Assembly (NCBI RefSeq): GCF_026262505.1
Contig: NC_067203.1
Span: 27,385,411 to 27,449,410, forward strand
Reading direction: 5' to 3'
Origin: Trichomonas vaginalis G3
Taxonomy: Eukaryota; Parabasalia; Trichomonadida; Trichomonadidae
Length of the DNA: 64,000 nucleotides
Numbering within the stretch: position 1 is the stretch's first letter; each line of letters starts with the position of its first letter. The translations under genes were made by a program, and so were the position numbers. Shown here one piece after another: positions 50,332 to 63,040 of this stretch. The notes under the pieces were generated by a model. The model was given only the letters and a program-made list of their open reading frames with translations. It was not told the DNA's origin and ran no database searches.

Positions 50332-51697
50332 TTAGATATCTTGTGGGGTCCACTTTCCTCCTCTGTAATCACCTGTAGGGTTATCCTTAGGAAATCTTTT
50401 TGCATTTCTTGCCTTGTTGATCTCTTTTCTTGTTTCTGGTGTAGCTTTCTTTTGATTTCTGGATTTATTTTTCTCATATTCAAGTTTTTGGAGTTCGCGG
50501 ATTGAAGGAGATATTTGGTAATTATTGACACGATTGTATATTTCTTGTTTGCATTTCTCTCCTTCGTTTTTTTGTAAAATTGTAACAGCCGTACGCATTT
50601 CAAACGATTTTGCGTTGTTTCCTTTGGGACACTGAGTAAGCATTGAGTGATGTATTGATTCATTTTGTTGTGTTTGAGCATTAGGATCAATTTCTGGAAT
50701 CAACTTTGCGGCATCATCTGTAAAACGTTGAAATTGCTTCGCTAAATCAGGTTTTGTAAGTGGCTGAAACACAGGATATTCTTTGTCTTTTTCGTGAAGG
50801 CAATTTTCATGCCTTCCGATAAAATGATTTAATGTATTCTTCCATAGAAAAATTTTTTTCGTTGTTTCAATTGGAAGCATGATAATAAAAGTGAACCACT
50901 TAATAACTTTCGAATATATCTGATGAAATACTTTTTCTTGGTGTTTTAATGGTCTTCCACGTTTCTTCGGCTCTTCTGCTTTAGATTTGATTGGGAATGC
51001 TGGCTGTGAATCACTTTCTTTCTGTTGATTAACAGTTTCTTTTCCTGCTGCTTCTTTATATCCACCATTTTCAAGCTTTTCGAAAGCTCTGCCAACTGCA
51101 CGTACACAATGACGAGGATCAAGTGTAATTTTAGCATTCGGAGAATTGCTGGATGATGGCTTTCGTTTTATTGTCATTGTCATGAACCACTGTGGAAACA
51201 TTTGTAAAGTCAAAATTTGACATCATCCTCTTTGTACATTCTGTTTCCATCATGTTGGATGGGCCTTCAAAGTCTCCTCCAGAGCTCTTTTTTATAACAG
51301 TTGTTTCACCAACAACTTTTCCACGGTTGTCCATCATTAAACTTTGGCACGCTGTAGCATTTCTGCCAACATTATAATGCGAATCAGTGCTTAAAAATGT
51401 ATCTTTCTTCATTGTTTGTTGAGCATTTTTAATAGATTGCTCTTTATATTCTAGTATTACCTTACCTATTTCTTTTTGATGACGGTAAAACTCTTTTTCA
51501 CTCGGCACTTTAATATTGTTATCTTGAAATAAATTCCTTGCTCGAGTATAAGAGTCACCATTAACAATTACAGAAGCAGTCCAGTGTTTTGGATCGACTT
51601 CCTTTGGCGCATTCTTTTCTTGGGAGTTTTTTCTTGCTTCAATTGATTTTTCGTTAGCTTCACGACTTTGTTGTTTGCGTCTGCTTGGTGGAGGCAT
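50332..51697 (-). pseudogene. Kolobok-like DDE transposase, copy 3 (frameshifted)
   Basis: Same gene as copy 1 but two bases are missing near 51,145 (GGAGAATTGC instead of GGAGAATATTGC), which shifts the frame between the second Asp (VHDND) and the LDPRHC helix. The N-terminal part retains the first two catalytic Asp residues; the C-terminal part has the AT-hook and Glu. Inactive as it stands, unless this is a sequencing error. Confidence 0.75.
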
Positions 51698-52245
51698 ATT
51701 ACGTAAATGGTCGGCCAAAAAATGTAATAAACGTAGTGAATAATTAAAAAGATTGCTTTATATAACAAATATAATCATTTTTTCCTTAGAAATCCCATTA
51801 TTTGCATAACAATATTTAAAAATATTTTTTTGATATAGTTTACAGTCACATCAATATGAACTATATTAAACTATCAGAAACTTATGTATGTTATTAGTAA
51901 AGTTGAAATTTTTATCATATTTACACATTAAATTTAATTTTCATGCATATTTAAGTTTTTTTCAACACAATCTTGTATTGTTAGTACCGACAATATGAAA
52001 GAAAGTTATACTGTATTTAATTTTAGCAATAAACAAAAAAATCTAAATTATATCTTTAGATACTAGGATTGATTTAATGACTAAGAACGTTTTTATCAAT
52101 AATACCATGATTCATAACATATAGACATAACCTAAATATACCAAAGCATTTCTACTTGGAACTAGCGCATCGCCAAAATAATGGGTCAATATTCATTTGA
52201 CGTAATGCTGATCGAGAGAAGTCTTTATATATAAGCCTTATCACA

Positions 52246-52440
52246 ATGCCACGAATGCACCCAGCTGCAGGCGTGTCTTGTTTAACATTCATTCCTATAT
52301 ATGATGGAACATTAATCAATAATCATGGAAGTATCACTTTTCAAATAACATCATTGTTAAATGAAAGAAAATTGTATGCAAAATTACATTTTGGTAATGG
52401 TGAGACGCAATATGTTGAAGTATATATCATTATTATTTAA
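52246..52440 (+). CDS. Conserved 64-residue small protein (unit 3)
   Basis: Identical to the copy at 26,402, with TCACA before the ATG. Confidence 0.45.
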   Translation: MPRMHPAAGVSCLTFIPIYDGTLINNHGSITFQITSLLNERKLYAKLHFGNGETQYVEVYIIII

Positions 52441-53084
52441 TATACAAACAAACTCTAGTACAAAATTGTATTAATTCAACTTTCATGTCTAATATAAAAA
52501 CTTTTTTTAAAAAAAGAGATATAATCGTGTATAATATGAGAAAAATGAATATCAATACAAAATAAAATATCAATTAGCTATTGCTGATGACATATCATGA
52601 ATATTGATCATTTGATTTGATTAATTTTGATAAATATTAGGCTTTTTGCTAGTTACATATTACAATAAGGCTTTTAAATGGATATTTATTGATATGAGCT
52701 TATTTCAAAATGACAGTCTTTGATTTATCCACTAATAAGATTTGATGTCACAAAAATCTAGATTTTGGGGCATAAAAACCTAACACCAAATCATAACTCT
52801 GTGCATATACTAAATTGAGTACAGAAATATGTTAATTTTCAGTATTTTTAGAAGAATTCTTATTATCCTTCAAAAAGTCAGTATTTCTGCTGTAATTTTC
52901 TACAACATTGTAGTTATTGCACTTTGTCTATGGATTTGTATATATGTTATATATAAATTATATATCTAAACTGCCCATAAGTGCAATTTTTATATAAATT
53001 GTTTATTTCTTTAACAATTTCATATGAAATATGCTTTTTTAAGCGTATCAAAGCTGTGTTCTTAATGTGCATGGATATATCAAG

Positions 53085-53916
53085 GAGTGGGGGACAAACT
53101 CGCCCATTGTCACTTTTCATTAACCTTAAACTTGTAATTTCATTATTTTTAATTAACCTTATTTCTTTCCCAATTCCTGATTTATTTTATTCACTTACTA
53201 TTAAAAGTCACATTTTAATAAAATATAATAATTTATTTATAGCATTTTTTACTATACTGTAATAAAAAATTAATTATAATAAATTAAATGTTTATTAAAT
53301 CAAATGTTTTCTTTGCAATAATATTTTTAATGTTGAGTAAACAATGTTGGGATCAAGTGTATCATTTTTCAGACCTTTCTGAACAGCTTCAAGCATACTG
53401 ATGCATTCGACTTTTTTAAATTGTGTCATTTCTTCGAAATCTCTTGTGACTTTTTTGATAACTTTAACACTTCTCTCTGAATCCAGACCTTTAATTTGCA
53501 ACTTAATCAGAAATGAAGGAACAACACTGGAATATAACTCGATGACAAGTTCATCGAGTCGAAGATTTGGTTGTACACCACTTGTATGTGCCGGATACCA
53601 TTGTGTCAAATTTTTTCTGAAATTAACTTTAAAAGTACTAAGTAAGATCATGAGATATAGCAATATATGTTTAAACCAACTTATATTTTGGTTGTACACC
53701 ACTTGTATGTGCCGGATACCATTGTGTCAAATTTTTTCTGAAATTAACTTTAAAAGTACTAAGTAACATCATTTATTTTTGCATAATATAATGCCAATAT
53801 GGTTTCTTTTGATTTTATTTCATTTATAAGCAAATCAGATTTACCCAAAAACTCCACTCCATAAGCGTTCATTTGCTAAATTAAAAAGTGACAATGGGCT
53901 AGTCTGTCCCTTTCTC
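53085..53916. mobile_element. Small Mutator-like element, site-2 insertion (unit 3)
   Basis: Site-2 duplication ATATATCAAG on both sides; two internal repeats; inner coding-like stretch open (53,295 to 53,702). Confidence 0.85.
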
Positions 53917-54838
53917 ATATATCAAGAAAAATGTCGAAAAAAAATGTGAATTCACAAATTCACTGAATTTTCACCGTTTTTTGAATTTTGCTACAGCACT
54001 AATATTAAATAATACTAAAATCTTCTGTCTTTGTGAAAGAATAAATTCTGACAAAAAGTGCTCGTTTAAATTTAATGATCATCTGTATGACTAAGTGGTA
54101 AAAAGTGTTTCTGACCAAAAAGGGTTACATGCTTAGTCTATTTTTCTGACAGGATACTCTAGATTTACATGATCTCTATTTCATATTTCCGTTTTTAGAT
54201 TCTTCGACAGATTTTATGATAGAAAACCAAGATTAACAAATTTCCGGCATGTTAATGAAGAAATCTGCAGCTACCCTCAATATTATTTCAATAATCAGTA
54301 TCGTTTCTCTTACAATTTATTTTTTTCTCAATAATTTAACAAGAAATAACAATACACACTTGGTTTTACGTATAAAAGCTAAGTGTCGAACTTAATCAAC
54401 TTTACTTACTTAGCAAATGAATATTTTTGTGGTTGCGAGTTCTGAATGCTGAAGTTTTAGATTTCTCTATAAATGATATCATTGCACTTACAATGTTGTT
54501 CCAGCCTATCGCATAAATCATAGAAAATCCAAAAAAAAATAATATAAAGAAAATTCATGTCATGAAGTTCAAAAAATACCGTGTAACATTAAAATTTGTT
54601 ATGCATAATACATTTTAGCTATTATTGATTTTTTTTAATTTTCGAGAAATTGAATGGTGAGTCCGATAGAGAAATTTTTAAAAATCCTAGTGCCTCATAG
54701 AAGTAATTTCCCTCGTCTCCCATACTTCCAAATGTATGCATATGACATAAACTTTTATGCATTACACAAGTGGCCAATAATATCTATAGAGTAAAAAATT
54801 AGAAATTTAATTTTTTTATATGATAGTTATATTTCAGA

Positions 54839-55074
54839 TTTGCGAGCGTAACTTTTTTCTCCATGGCATACTTGTTTTAAGAGCAAATGATCAAAATCGT
54901 CCTTCAATTATTGAAGGAGCTGATATCTTTTGAAAATTGAATTGAAAGGGTATTCAATTTTCAAATTTCCTCTCAATTTTGGAAACATATCAACTCTATG
55001 AATTAACAATTATGTGCCTTCACAGTTTATCAGTCATATAAGGTGCTTATAAAGAAAAAAGTTACGCTCGCAAA
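54839..55074. mobile_element. 236-bp foldback element (unit 3)
   Basis: Identical layout to the copy at 28,996. Confidence 0.75.
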
Positions 55075-55262
55075 ATATGTTTTTATATAGATTTCACATA
55101 AAATAATTATGTAATTTCTAAAAAAGAATATTTTTGTTCTTGAATATTAAAGTGTATTGTAGTTTAAAAAGTTTTAAATATGTTGCTAAAATTTCAGGTT
55201 TATAGCTCATGTCTAGCATGACTTCTTCGTATGCGCAAAAAATCTGACACGTAAGGGTATCC

Positions 55263-56904
55263 TTATTTGAAGTTAAGTTTGTCCTTCCATTTCTGCACTT
55301 CTTCTTCTGTGAAGTGCCTGAGTGGGTGTCCTTCTGTGTTGAACACCCATTGAGCGGGCGAAATGAGTGAAGTATCAGCAAATGTCAGGTAAAGGTATTT
55401 CAATGTCTCTGCGAAGAAGAAACTTTCCTGGTTGCCGTAGGAGCGAGTGTCATTTGCATTGTTAACATCCCTTATATGTCCGAATCCCTTGCTCTTCCTT
55501 GCGTATTTATTTATTCCAGAGAACATGTTCCAAGCGTACATCCTAAATTTTGGAAGTCCAGTGAATTTCCACATCACGTAAACACTCTCGCATGATTCCG
55601 GCCTCAGCATGTAAACTGGATTTTCTATCTCGAAATCTTTCCCTTCTTTTGTTCGAAAACCTCACGCGCTCTGGCCCTACGCCTGTCTGCGTGAACTCGT
55701 AAGCCTTCGCGTACCCTGTTGTTAGATCGTCCGCGAGCTGCAAGTCTTCAGCTGCGTGCGCGGATTCTCTTTTACAGTTCCGACCGCAATCATTCCGCCG
55801 GCGAATGTGCCGAGGTGCTCCTGGATGGATTGACTGACCGCCTGAGTACACGCCGAGGCCAGTGTAGTTCGACTTCTTTGAGTGGACGACGATCTTTTCC
55901 TTGATATCTTTGACAATTTGTAGATATTTGTCGAGGAATGGCCGGGCAACGCCTCGTGTCATCACGTATATCTTTATGATATATTCGTAGTATGAATCTA
56001 TACCTCCTCCAACGTGGAGATTGCTTCCGCTGAAACTATCTGAAATTAATCCTCTGTTTTTGTAGCGTTCCCACATATTTTTGTATGTTTTCATTGCTAA
56101 GTCAATGTACTTGGGATCTCCAGTGAGCATTGAAAGAGAAATGAACTCAAGTTGGTAAGTATTTGAATCAGCAACAGATCTACCGCCGCCTGAACTGTAC
56201 GATGCTTTAATTTTCCCATTCTGATCGATTCCTAGTTTAACACCGCCGCCAAAAATGCCTGATTCCATAAGAGGATAGACGGCGTCGGCACATTCGACAG
56301 CTTTGTCTAAATAGAGCTTGTCAAGAGATAATTCGTACATAGAAACAAATCCACCAACGAACCGAATGAGAAATTCGAATAAACTCCAACTTCCGGATGG
56401 TTTAAAATCGTTTTGAATATAATCGCGTGCTCTTTGGTATTCTTCTGTCAGATTCATCAGATAAAGAGTAGAGAGCGAATCAACTATTGTTAATGCAGCA
56501 TGGAGAGTAGAGCTGCAGCTGTCGCTGTGGGGAACATATTCATCTTCACCCCAACAACGAGTTTTGTATGCATTCCATCCATGCAAAAATGCTTCTTTAA
56601 TAGCTTGGGCTTTTTCATTGTTCTCTTTTATTAATGGAAATGTTCGTTCATACAAGGGATTTGTTAAATATTGGCGTTTATTGTATGGTAATATGATTTC
56701 AGATGCTTGCGGCCTATCTGTGAGAAGTTCATACTTATCTGGTCGCTTAAATCTATTTGTTTGGCTAATTGTTGAATTTATATCAGAATCAAATTTTATT
56801 CTAGGGCTGATAAAGGAAAGCAATTCGTATGATATGAAAACAAAAACAACTGCGGCATAAAAGACAAAGGAATATCTATTTAAGGATACCCTTACATTGC
56901 GTAG
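55263..56904 (-). pseudogene. GH47 alpha-1,2-mannosidase, copy 4 (several lesions)
   Basis: Matches copy 1 at both ends, but several indels are clustered within 200 bases: an extra T near 55,649, two extra bases near 55,760, and missing or changed bases around 55,823 to 55,850. The frame is lost between the residues equivalent to about 328 and 400, so Glu409 and Thr496 are in a separate frame from Glu150 and Asp276. All lesions fall in the GC-rich part of the gene. Either a decayed copy or a locally poor consensus. Confidence 0.8.
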
Positions 56905-57636
56905 TTAGAAAGAGAATATGATATTGTCATGATTGCTAAAGTTTTAGGCTCCAGAAATGAATATACATCAAACTGAAACAATTGATAAATTGAATGAACT
57001 TTTGAGAGGTTCTCAAATAAAAAAAATTATCTAATTTTTTACAATATTACTATTATTTTATCCACATATGTATATATAGTAATTTGAGAAAACTTTTAGG
57101 AAAAAATATGTTTAATAAAAATCTGAATTTTACTTGTTGTGGGATTGTTATTAATTGACACTCCAGACGTATTACTAATAGTTATGCGTATGCAATTAAA
57201 GTATTTCTGATGGACAAAATGTGAGATTTATATCAGATAATTCATTTCTACTATTAAGTTATTCATTTATGAGTTTGCACTTATTCGCACTAAATAAATA
57301 ACTATTAAAAATTGTTTTAATTAATTGACACCATATAATAGAGTGAATTTTGTTTGATCAAACAACAATAGATGATAGATATAAAGCCAAGAAACTTGCT
57401 ATTAATATGCTCTACTTGCTATTTCAATGTAAGTATGATATTTTCTAAATGTTTCGTTCAGATAACTTAGATATATTAGTCAAAATTTGAAATTTTAATA
57501 GCACATATATTAAAAATAATTATTATTCATAAAAGATTAATGAAATAGTAAAAAAAATCAATCAAATTATAAAAATACAACATATGGTTTTTTATGGTTG
57601 TCTCATAATAGCATTTCATGAGAAAAAATATAATAC

Positions 57637-58588
57637 GAGTGGGGACAAACTCGCCCATTGTCACTTTTCATTAACCTTAAACTTGTAATTTCATTATTTT
57701 TAATTAACCTTATTTCTTTCCCAATTCCTGATTTATTTTATTCACTTACTATTAAAAGTCACATTTTAATAAAATATAATAATTTATTTATAGCATTTTT
57801 TACTATACTGTAATAAAAAATTAATTATAATAAATTAAATGTTTATTAAATCAAATGTTTTCTTTGCAATAATATTTTTAATGTTGAGTAAACAATGTTG
57901 GGATCAAGTGTATCATTTTTCAGACCTTTCTGAACAGCTTCAAGCATACTGATGCATTCGACTTTTTTAAATTGTGTCATTTCTTCGAAATCTCTTGTGA
58001 CTTTTTTGATAACTTTAACACTTCTCTCTGAATCCAGACCTTTAATTTGCAACTTAATCAGAAATGAAGGAACAACACTGGAATATAACTCGATGACAAG
58101 TTCATCGAGTCGAAGATTTGGTTGTACACCACTTGTATGTGCCGGATACCATTGTGTCAAATTTTTTCTGAAATTAACTTTAAAAGTACTAAGTAAGATC
58201 ATGAGATATAGCAATATATGTTTAAACCAACTTATATTTTGGTTGTACACCACTTGTATGTGCCGGATACCATTGTGTCAAATTTTTTCTGAAATTAACT
58301 TTAAAAGTACTAAGTAAGATCATGAGATATAGCAATATATGTTTAAACCAACTTATATTTTGGTTGTACACCACTTGTATGTGCCGGATACCATTGTGTC
58401 AAATTTTTTCTGAAATTAACTTTAAAAGTACTAAGTAACATCATTTATTTTTGCATAATATAATGCCAATATGGTTTCTTTTGATTTTATTTCATTTATA
58501 AGCAAATCAGATTTACCCAAAAACTCCACTCCATAAGCGTTCATTTGCTAAATTAAAAAGTGACAATGGGCTAGTCTGTCCCTTTCTC
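57637..58588. mobile_element. Small Mutator-like element, site-1 insertion (unit 4)
   Basis: Site-1 duplication ATATAATAC on both sides; three internal repeats; one G fewer in the terminal G-run than in the other copies. Confidence 0.85.
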
Positions 58589-58949
58589 ATATAATACTAT
58601 TTATTTTTGCATAGTTCAATTTTTTTAAATAATGCAAGATATCCCGCCATTAGTTTTCATGAAATAATCCAAAAATCAGCATACACTTGAGAACATAGCA
58701 GCTCTACATGTTTTCGCTATTTATTTTCCAATAATATGAGGGGTTCACGGGATAAAGCTTCATTAAGCATAATTGATTACAATATCATCATATATATACC
58801 GAACATATAACAAATGGGATATTTGTATACTAAAATAAAAAAGGAGCAAATTATATAATTTTTTCATGCTACTTATAGGTTCAAAAATCTTATAATATAA
58901 AAATATTTTCAAATACAAAGAAAATATGTGTTTATTTCAAATTTGAAAA

Positions 58950-60317
58950 TTAGATATCTTGTGGGGTCCACTTTCCTCCTCTGTAATCACCTGTAGGGTT
59001 ATCCTTAGGAAATCTTTTTGCATTTCTTGCCTTGTTGATCTCTTTTCTTGTTTCTGGTGTAGCTTTCTTTTGATTTCTGGATTTATTTTTCTCATATTCA
59101 AGTTTTTGGAGTTCGCGGATTGAAGGAGATATTTGGTAATTATTGACACGATTGTATATTTCTTGTTTGCATTTCTCTCCTTCGTTTTTTTGTAAAATTG
59201 TAACAGCCGTACGCATTTCAAACGATTTTGCGTTGTTTCCTTTGGGACACTGAGTAAGCATTGAGTGATGTATCGATTCATTTTGTTGTGTTTGAGCATT
59301 AGGATCAATTTCTGGAATCAACTTTGCGGCATCATCTGTAAAACGTTGAAATTGCTTCGCTAAATCAGGTTTTGTAAGTGGCTGAAACACAGGATATTCT
59401 TTGTCTTTTTCGTGAAGGCAATTTTCATGCCTTCCGATAAAATGATTTAATGTATTCTTCCATAGGAAAATTTTTTTCGTTGTTTCAATTGGAAGCATGA
59501 TAATAAAAGTGAACCACTTAATAACTTTCGAATATATCTGATGAAATACTTTTTCTTGGTGTTTTAATGGTCTTCCACGTTTCTTCGGCTCTTCTGCTTT
59601 AGATTTGATTGGGAATGCTGGCTGTGATTCACTTTCTTTCTGTTGATTAACAGTTTCTTTTCCTGCTGCTTCTTTATATCCACCATTTTCAAGCTTTTCG
59701 AAAGCTCTGCCAACTGCACGTACACAATGACGAGGATCAAGTGTAATTTTAGCATTCGGAGCATATTGCTGGATGATGGCTTTCGTTTTATTGTCATTGT
59801 CATGAACCACTGTGGAAACATTTGTAAAGTCAAAATTTGACATCATCCTCTTTGTACATTCTGTTTCCATCATGTTGGATGGGCCTTCAAAGTCTCCTCC
59901 AGAGCTCTTTTTTATAACAGTTGTTTCACCAACAACTTTTCCACGGTTGTCCATCATTAAACTTTGGCACGCTGTAGCATTTCTGCCAACATTATAATGC
60001 GAATCAGTGCTTAAAAATGTATCTTTCTTCATTGTTTGTTGAGCATTTTTAATAGATTGCTCTTTATATTCTAGTATTACCTTACCTATTTCTTTTTGAT
60101 GACGGTAAAACTCTTTTTCACTCGGCACTTTAATATTGTTATCTTGAAATAAATTCCTTGCTCGAGTATAAGAGTCACCATTAACAATTACAGAAGCAGT
60201 CCAGTGTTTTGGATCGACTTCCTTTGGCGCATTCTTTTCTTGGGAGTTTTTTCTTGCTTCAATTGATTTTTCGTTAGCTTCACGACTTTGTTGTTTGCGT
60301 CTGCTTGGTGGAGGCAT
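58950..60317 (-). CDS. Kolobok-like DDE transposase, copy 4
   Basis: 455 codons from the ATG at 60,317. Differs from copies 1 and 2 by two residues (Ser186 to Ala before PNAK, and Asp to Glu in the KESDSQ segment). All DDE residues and the AT-hook are intact. A base change just upstream removes the 7-codon extension seen in the other copies, which supports the MPPPSRRK start. Confidence 0.65.
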   Translation of the reverse strand: MPPPSRRKQQSREANEKSIEARKNSQEKNAPKEVDPKHWTASVIVNGDSYTRARNLFQDNNIKVPSEKEFYRHQKEIGKVILEYKEQSIKNAQQTMKKDTFLSTDSHYNVGRNATACQSLMMDNRGKVVGETTVIKKSSGGDFEGPSNMMETECTKRMMSNFDFTNVSTVVHDNDNKTKAIIQQYAPNAKITLDPRHCVRAVGRAFEKLENGGYKEAAGKETVNQQKESESQPAFPIKSKAEEPKKRGRPLKHQEKVFHQIYSKVIKWFTFIIMLPIETTKKIFLWKNTLNHFIGRHENCLHEKDKEYPVFQPLTKPDLAKQFQRFTDDAAKLIPEIDPNAQTQQNESIHHSMLTQCPKGNNAKSFEMRTAVTILQKNEGEKCKQEIYNRVNNYQISPSIRELQKLEYEKNKSRNQKKATPETRKEINKARNAKRFPKDNPTGDYRGGKWTPQDI

Positions 60318-60864
60318 ATTACGTAAATGGTCGGCAAAAAATGTAATAAACGTAGTGAATAATTAAAAAGATTGCTTTATATAACAAATATAATCATTTT
60401 TTCCTTAGAAATCCCATTATTTGCATAACAATATTTAAAAATATTTTTTTGATATAGTTTACAGTCACATCAATATGAACTATATTAAACTATCAGAAAC
60501 TTATGTATGTTATTAGTAAAGTTGAAATTTTTATCATATTTACACATTAAATTTAATTTTCATGCATATTTAAGTTTTTTTCAACACAATCTTGTATTGT
60601 TAGTACCGACAATATGAAAGAAAGTTATACTGTATTTAATTTTAGCAATAAACAAAAAAATCTAAATTATATCTTTAGATACTAGGATTGATTTAATGAC
60701 TAAGAACGTTTTTATCAATAATACCATGATTCATAACATATAGACATAACCTAAATATACCAAAGCATTTCTACTTGGAACTAGCGCATCGCCAAAATAA
60801 TGGGTCAATATTCATTTGACGTAATGCTGATCGAGAGAAGTCTTTATATATAAGCCTTATCACA

Positions 60865-61059
60865 ATGCCACGAATGCACCCAGCTGCAGGCGTGTCTTGT
60901 TTAACATTCATTCCTATATATGATGGAACATTAATCAATAATCATGGAAGTATCACTTTTCAAATAACATCATTGTTAAATGAAAGAAAATTGTATGCAA
61001 AATTACATTTTGGTAATGGTGAGACGCAATATGTTGAAGTATATATCATTATTATTTAA
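60865..61059 (+). CDS. Conserved 64-residue small protein (unit 4)
   Basis: Identical to the copy at 26,402, with TCACA before the ATG. Confidence 0.45.
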   Translation: MPRMHPAAGVSCLTFIPIYDGTLINNHGSITFQITSLLNERKLYAKLHFGNGETQYVEVYIIII

Positions 61060-61694
61060 TATACAAACAAACTCTAGTACAAAATTGTATTAATTCAACT
61101 TTCATGTCTAATATAAAAACTTTTTTTAAAAAAAGAGATATAATCGTGTATAATATGAGAAAAATGAATATCAATACAAAATAAAATATCAATTAGCTAT
61201 TGCTGATGACATATCATGAATATTGATCATTTGATTTGATTAATTTTGATAAATATTAGGCTTTTTGCTAGTTACATATTACAATAAGGCTTTTAAATGG
61301 ATATTTATTGATATGAGCTTATTTCAAAATGACAGTCTTTGATTTATCCACTAATAAGATTTGATGTCACAAAAATCTAGATTTTGGGGCATAAAAACCT
61401 AACACCAAATCATAACCTCTGTGCATATACTAAATTGAGTACAGAAATATGTTAATTTTCAGTATTTTTAGAAGAATTCTTATTATCCTTCAAAAAGTCA
61501 GTATTTCTGCTGTAATTTTCTACAACATTGTAGTTATTGCACTTTGTCTATGGATTTGTATATATGTTATATATAAATTATATATCTAAACTGCCCATAA
61601 GTGCAATTTTTATATAAATTGTTTATTTCTTTAACAATTTCATATGAAATATGCTTTTTTAAGCGTATCAAAGCTGTGTTCTTAATGTGCATGG

Positions 61695-61704
61695 ATATAT
61701 CAAG
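61695..61704 (+). other. Empty target site for the site-2 Mutator-like element
   Basis: A single ATATATCAAG with uninterrupted flanks on both sides, where units 0 to 3 carry an element of about 830 bases between two copies of this 10-mer. It defines the element ends and the target duplication exactly. Confidence 0.9.
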
Positions 61705-62616
61705 AAAAATGTCGAAAAAAAATGTGAATTCACAAATTCACTGAATTTTCACCGTTTTTTGAATTTTGCTACAGCACTAATATTAAATAATACTAAAATC
61801 TTCTGTCTTTGTGAAAGAATAAATTCTGACAAAAAGTGCTCGTTTAAATTTAATGATCATCTGTATGACTAAGTGGTAAAAAGTGTTTCTGACCAAAAAG
61901 GGTTACATGCTTAGTCTATTTTTCTGACAGGATACTCTAGATTTACATGATCTCTATTTCATATCTCCGTTTTTAGATTCTTCGACAGATTTTATGATAG
62001 AAAACCAAGATTAACAAATTTCCGGCATGTTAATGAAGAAATCTGCAGCTACCCTCAATATTATTTCAATAATCAGTATCGTTTCTCTTACAATTTATTT
62101 TTTTCTCAATAATTTAACAAGAAATAACAATACACACTTGGTTTTACGTATAAAAGCTAAGTGTCGAACTTAATCAACTTTACTTACTTAGCAAATGAAT
62201 ATTTTTGTGGTTGCGAGTTCTGAATGCTGAAGTTTTAGATTTCTCTATAAATGATATCATTGCACTTACAATGTTGTTCCAGCCTATCGCATAAATCATA
62301 GAAAATCCAAAAAAAAATAATATAAAGAAAATTCATGTCATGAAGTTCAAAAAATACCGTGTAACATTAAAATTTGTTATGCATAATACATTTTAGCTAT
62401 TATTGATTTTTTTTAATTTTCGAGAAATTGAATGGTGAGTCCGATAGAGAAATTTTTAAAAATCCTAGTGCCTCATAGAAGTAATTTCCCTCGTCTCCCA
62501 TACTTCCAAATGTATGCATATGACATAAACTTTTATGCATTACACAAGTGGCCAATAATATCTATAGAGTAAAAAATTAGAAATTTAATTTTTTTATATG
62601 ATAGTTATATTTCAGA

Positions 62617-62852
62617 TTTGCGAGCGTAACTTTTTTCTCCATGGCATACTTGTTTTAAGAGCAAATGATCAAAATCGTCCTTCAATTATTGAAGGAGCTG
62701 ATATCTTTTGAAAATTGAATTGAAAGGGTATTCAATTTTCAAATTTCCTCTCAATTTTGGAAACATATCAACTCTATGAATTAACAATTATGTGCCTTCA
62801 CAGTTTATCAGTCATATAAGGTGCTTATAAAGAAAAAAGTTACGCTCGCAAA
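62617..62852. mobile_element. 236-bp foldback element (unit 4)
   Basis: Identical layout to the copy at 28,996. Confidence 0.75.
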
Positions 62853-63040
62853 ATATGTTTTTATATAGATTTCACATAAAATAATTATGTAATTTCTAAA
62901 AAAGAATATTTTTGTTCTTGAATATTAAAGTGTATTGTAGTTTAAAAAGTTTTAAATATGTTGCTAAAATTTCAGGTTTATAGCTCATGTCTAGCATGAC
63001 TTCTTCGTATGCGCAAAAAATCTGACACGTAAGGGTATCC

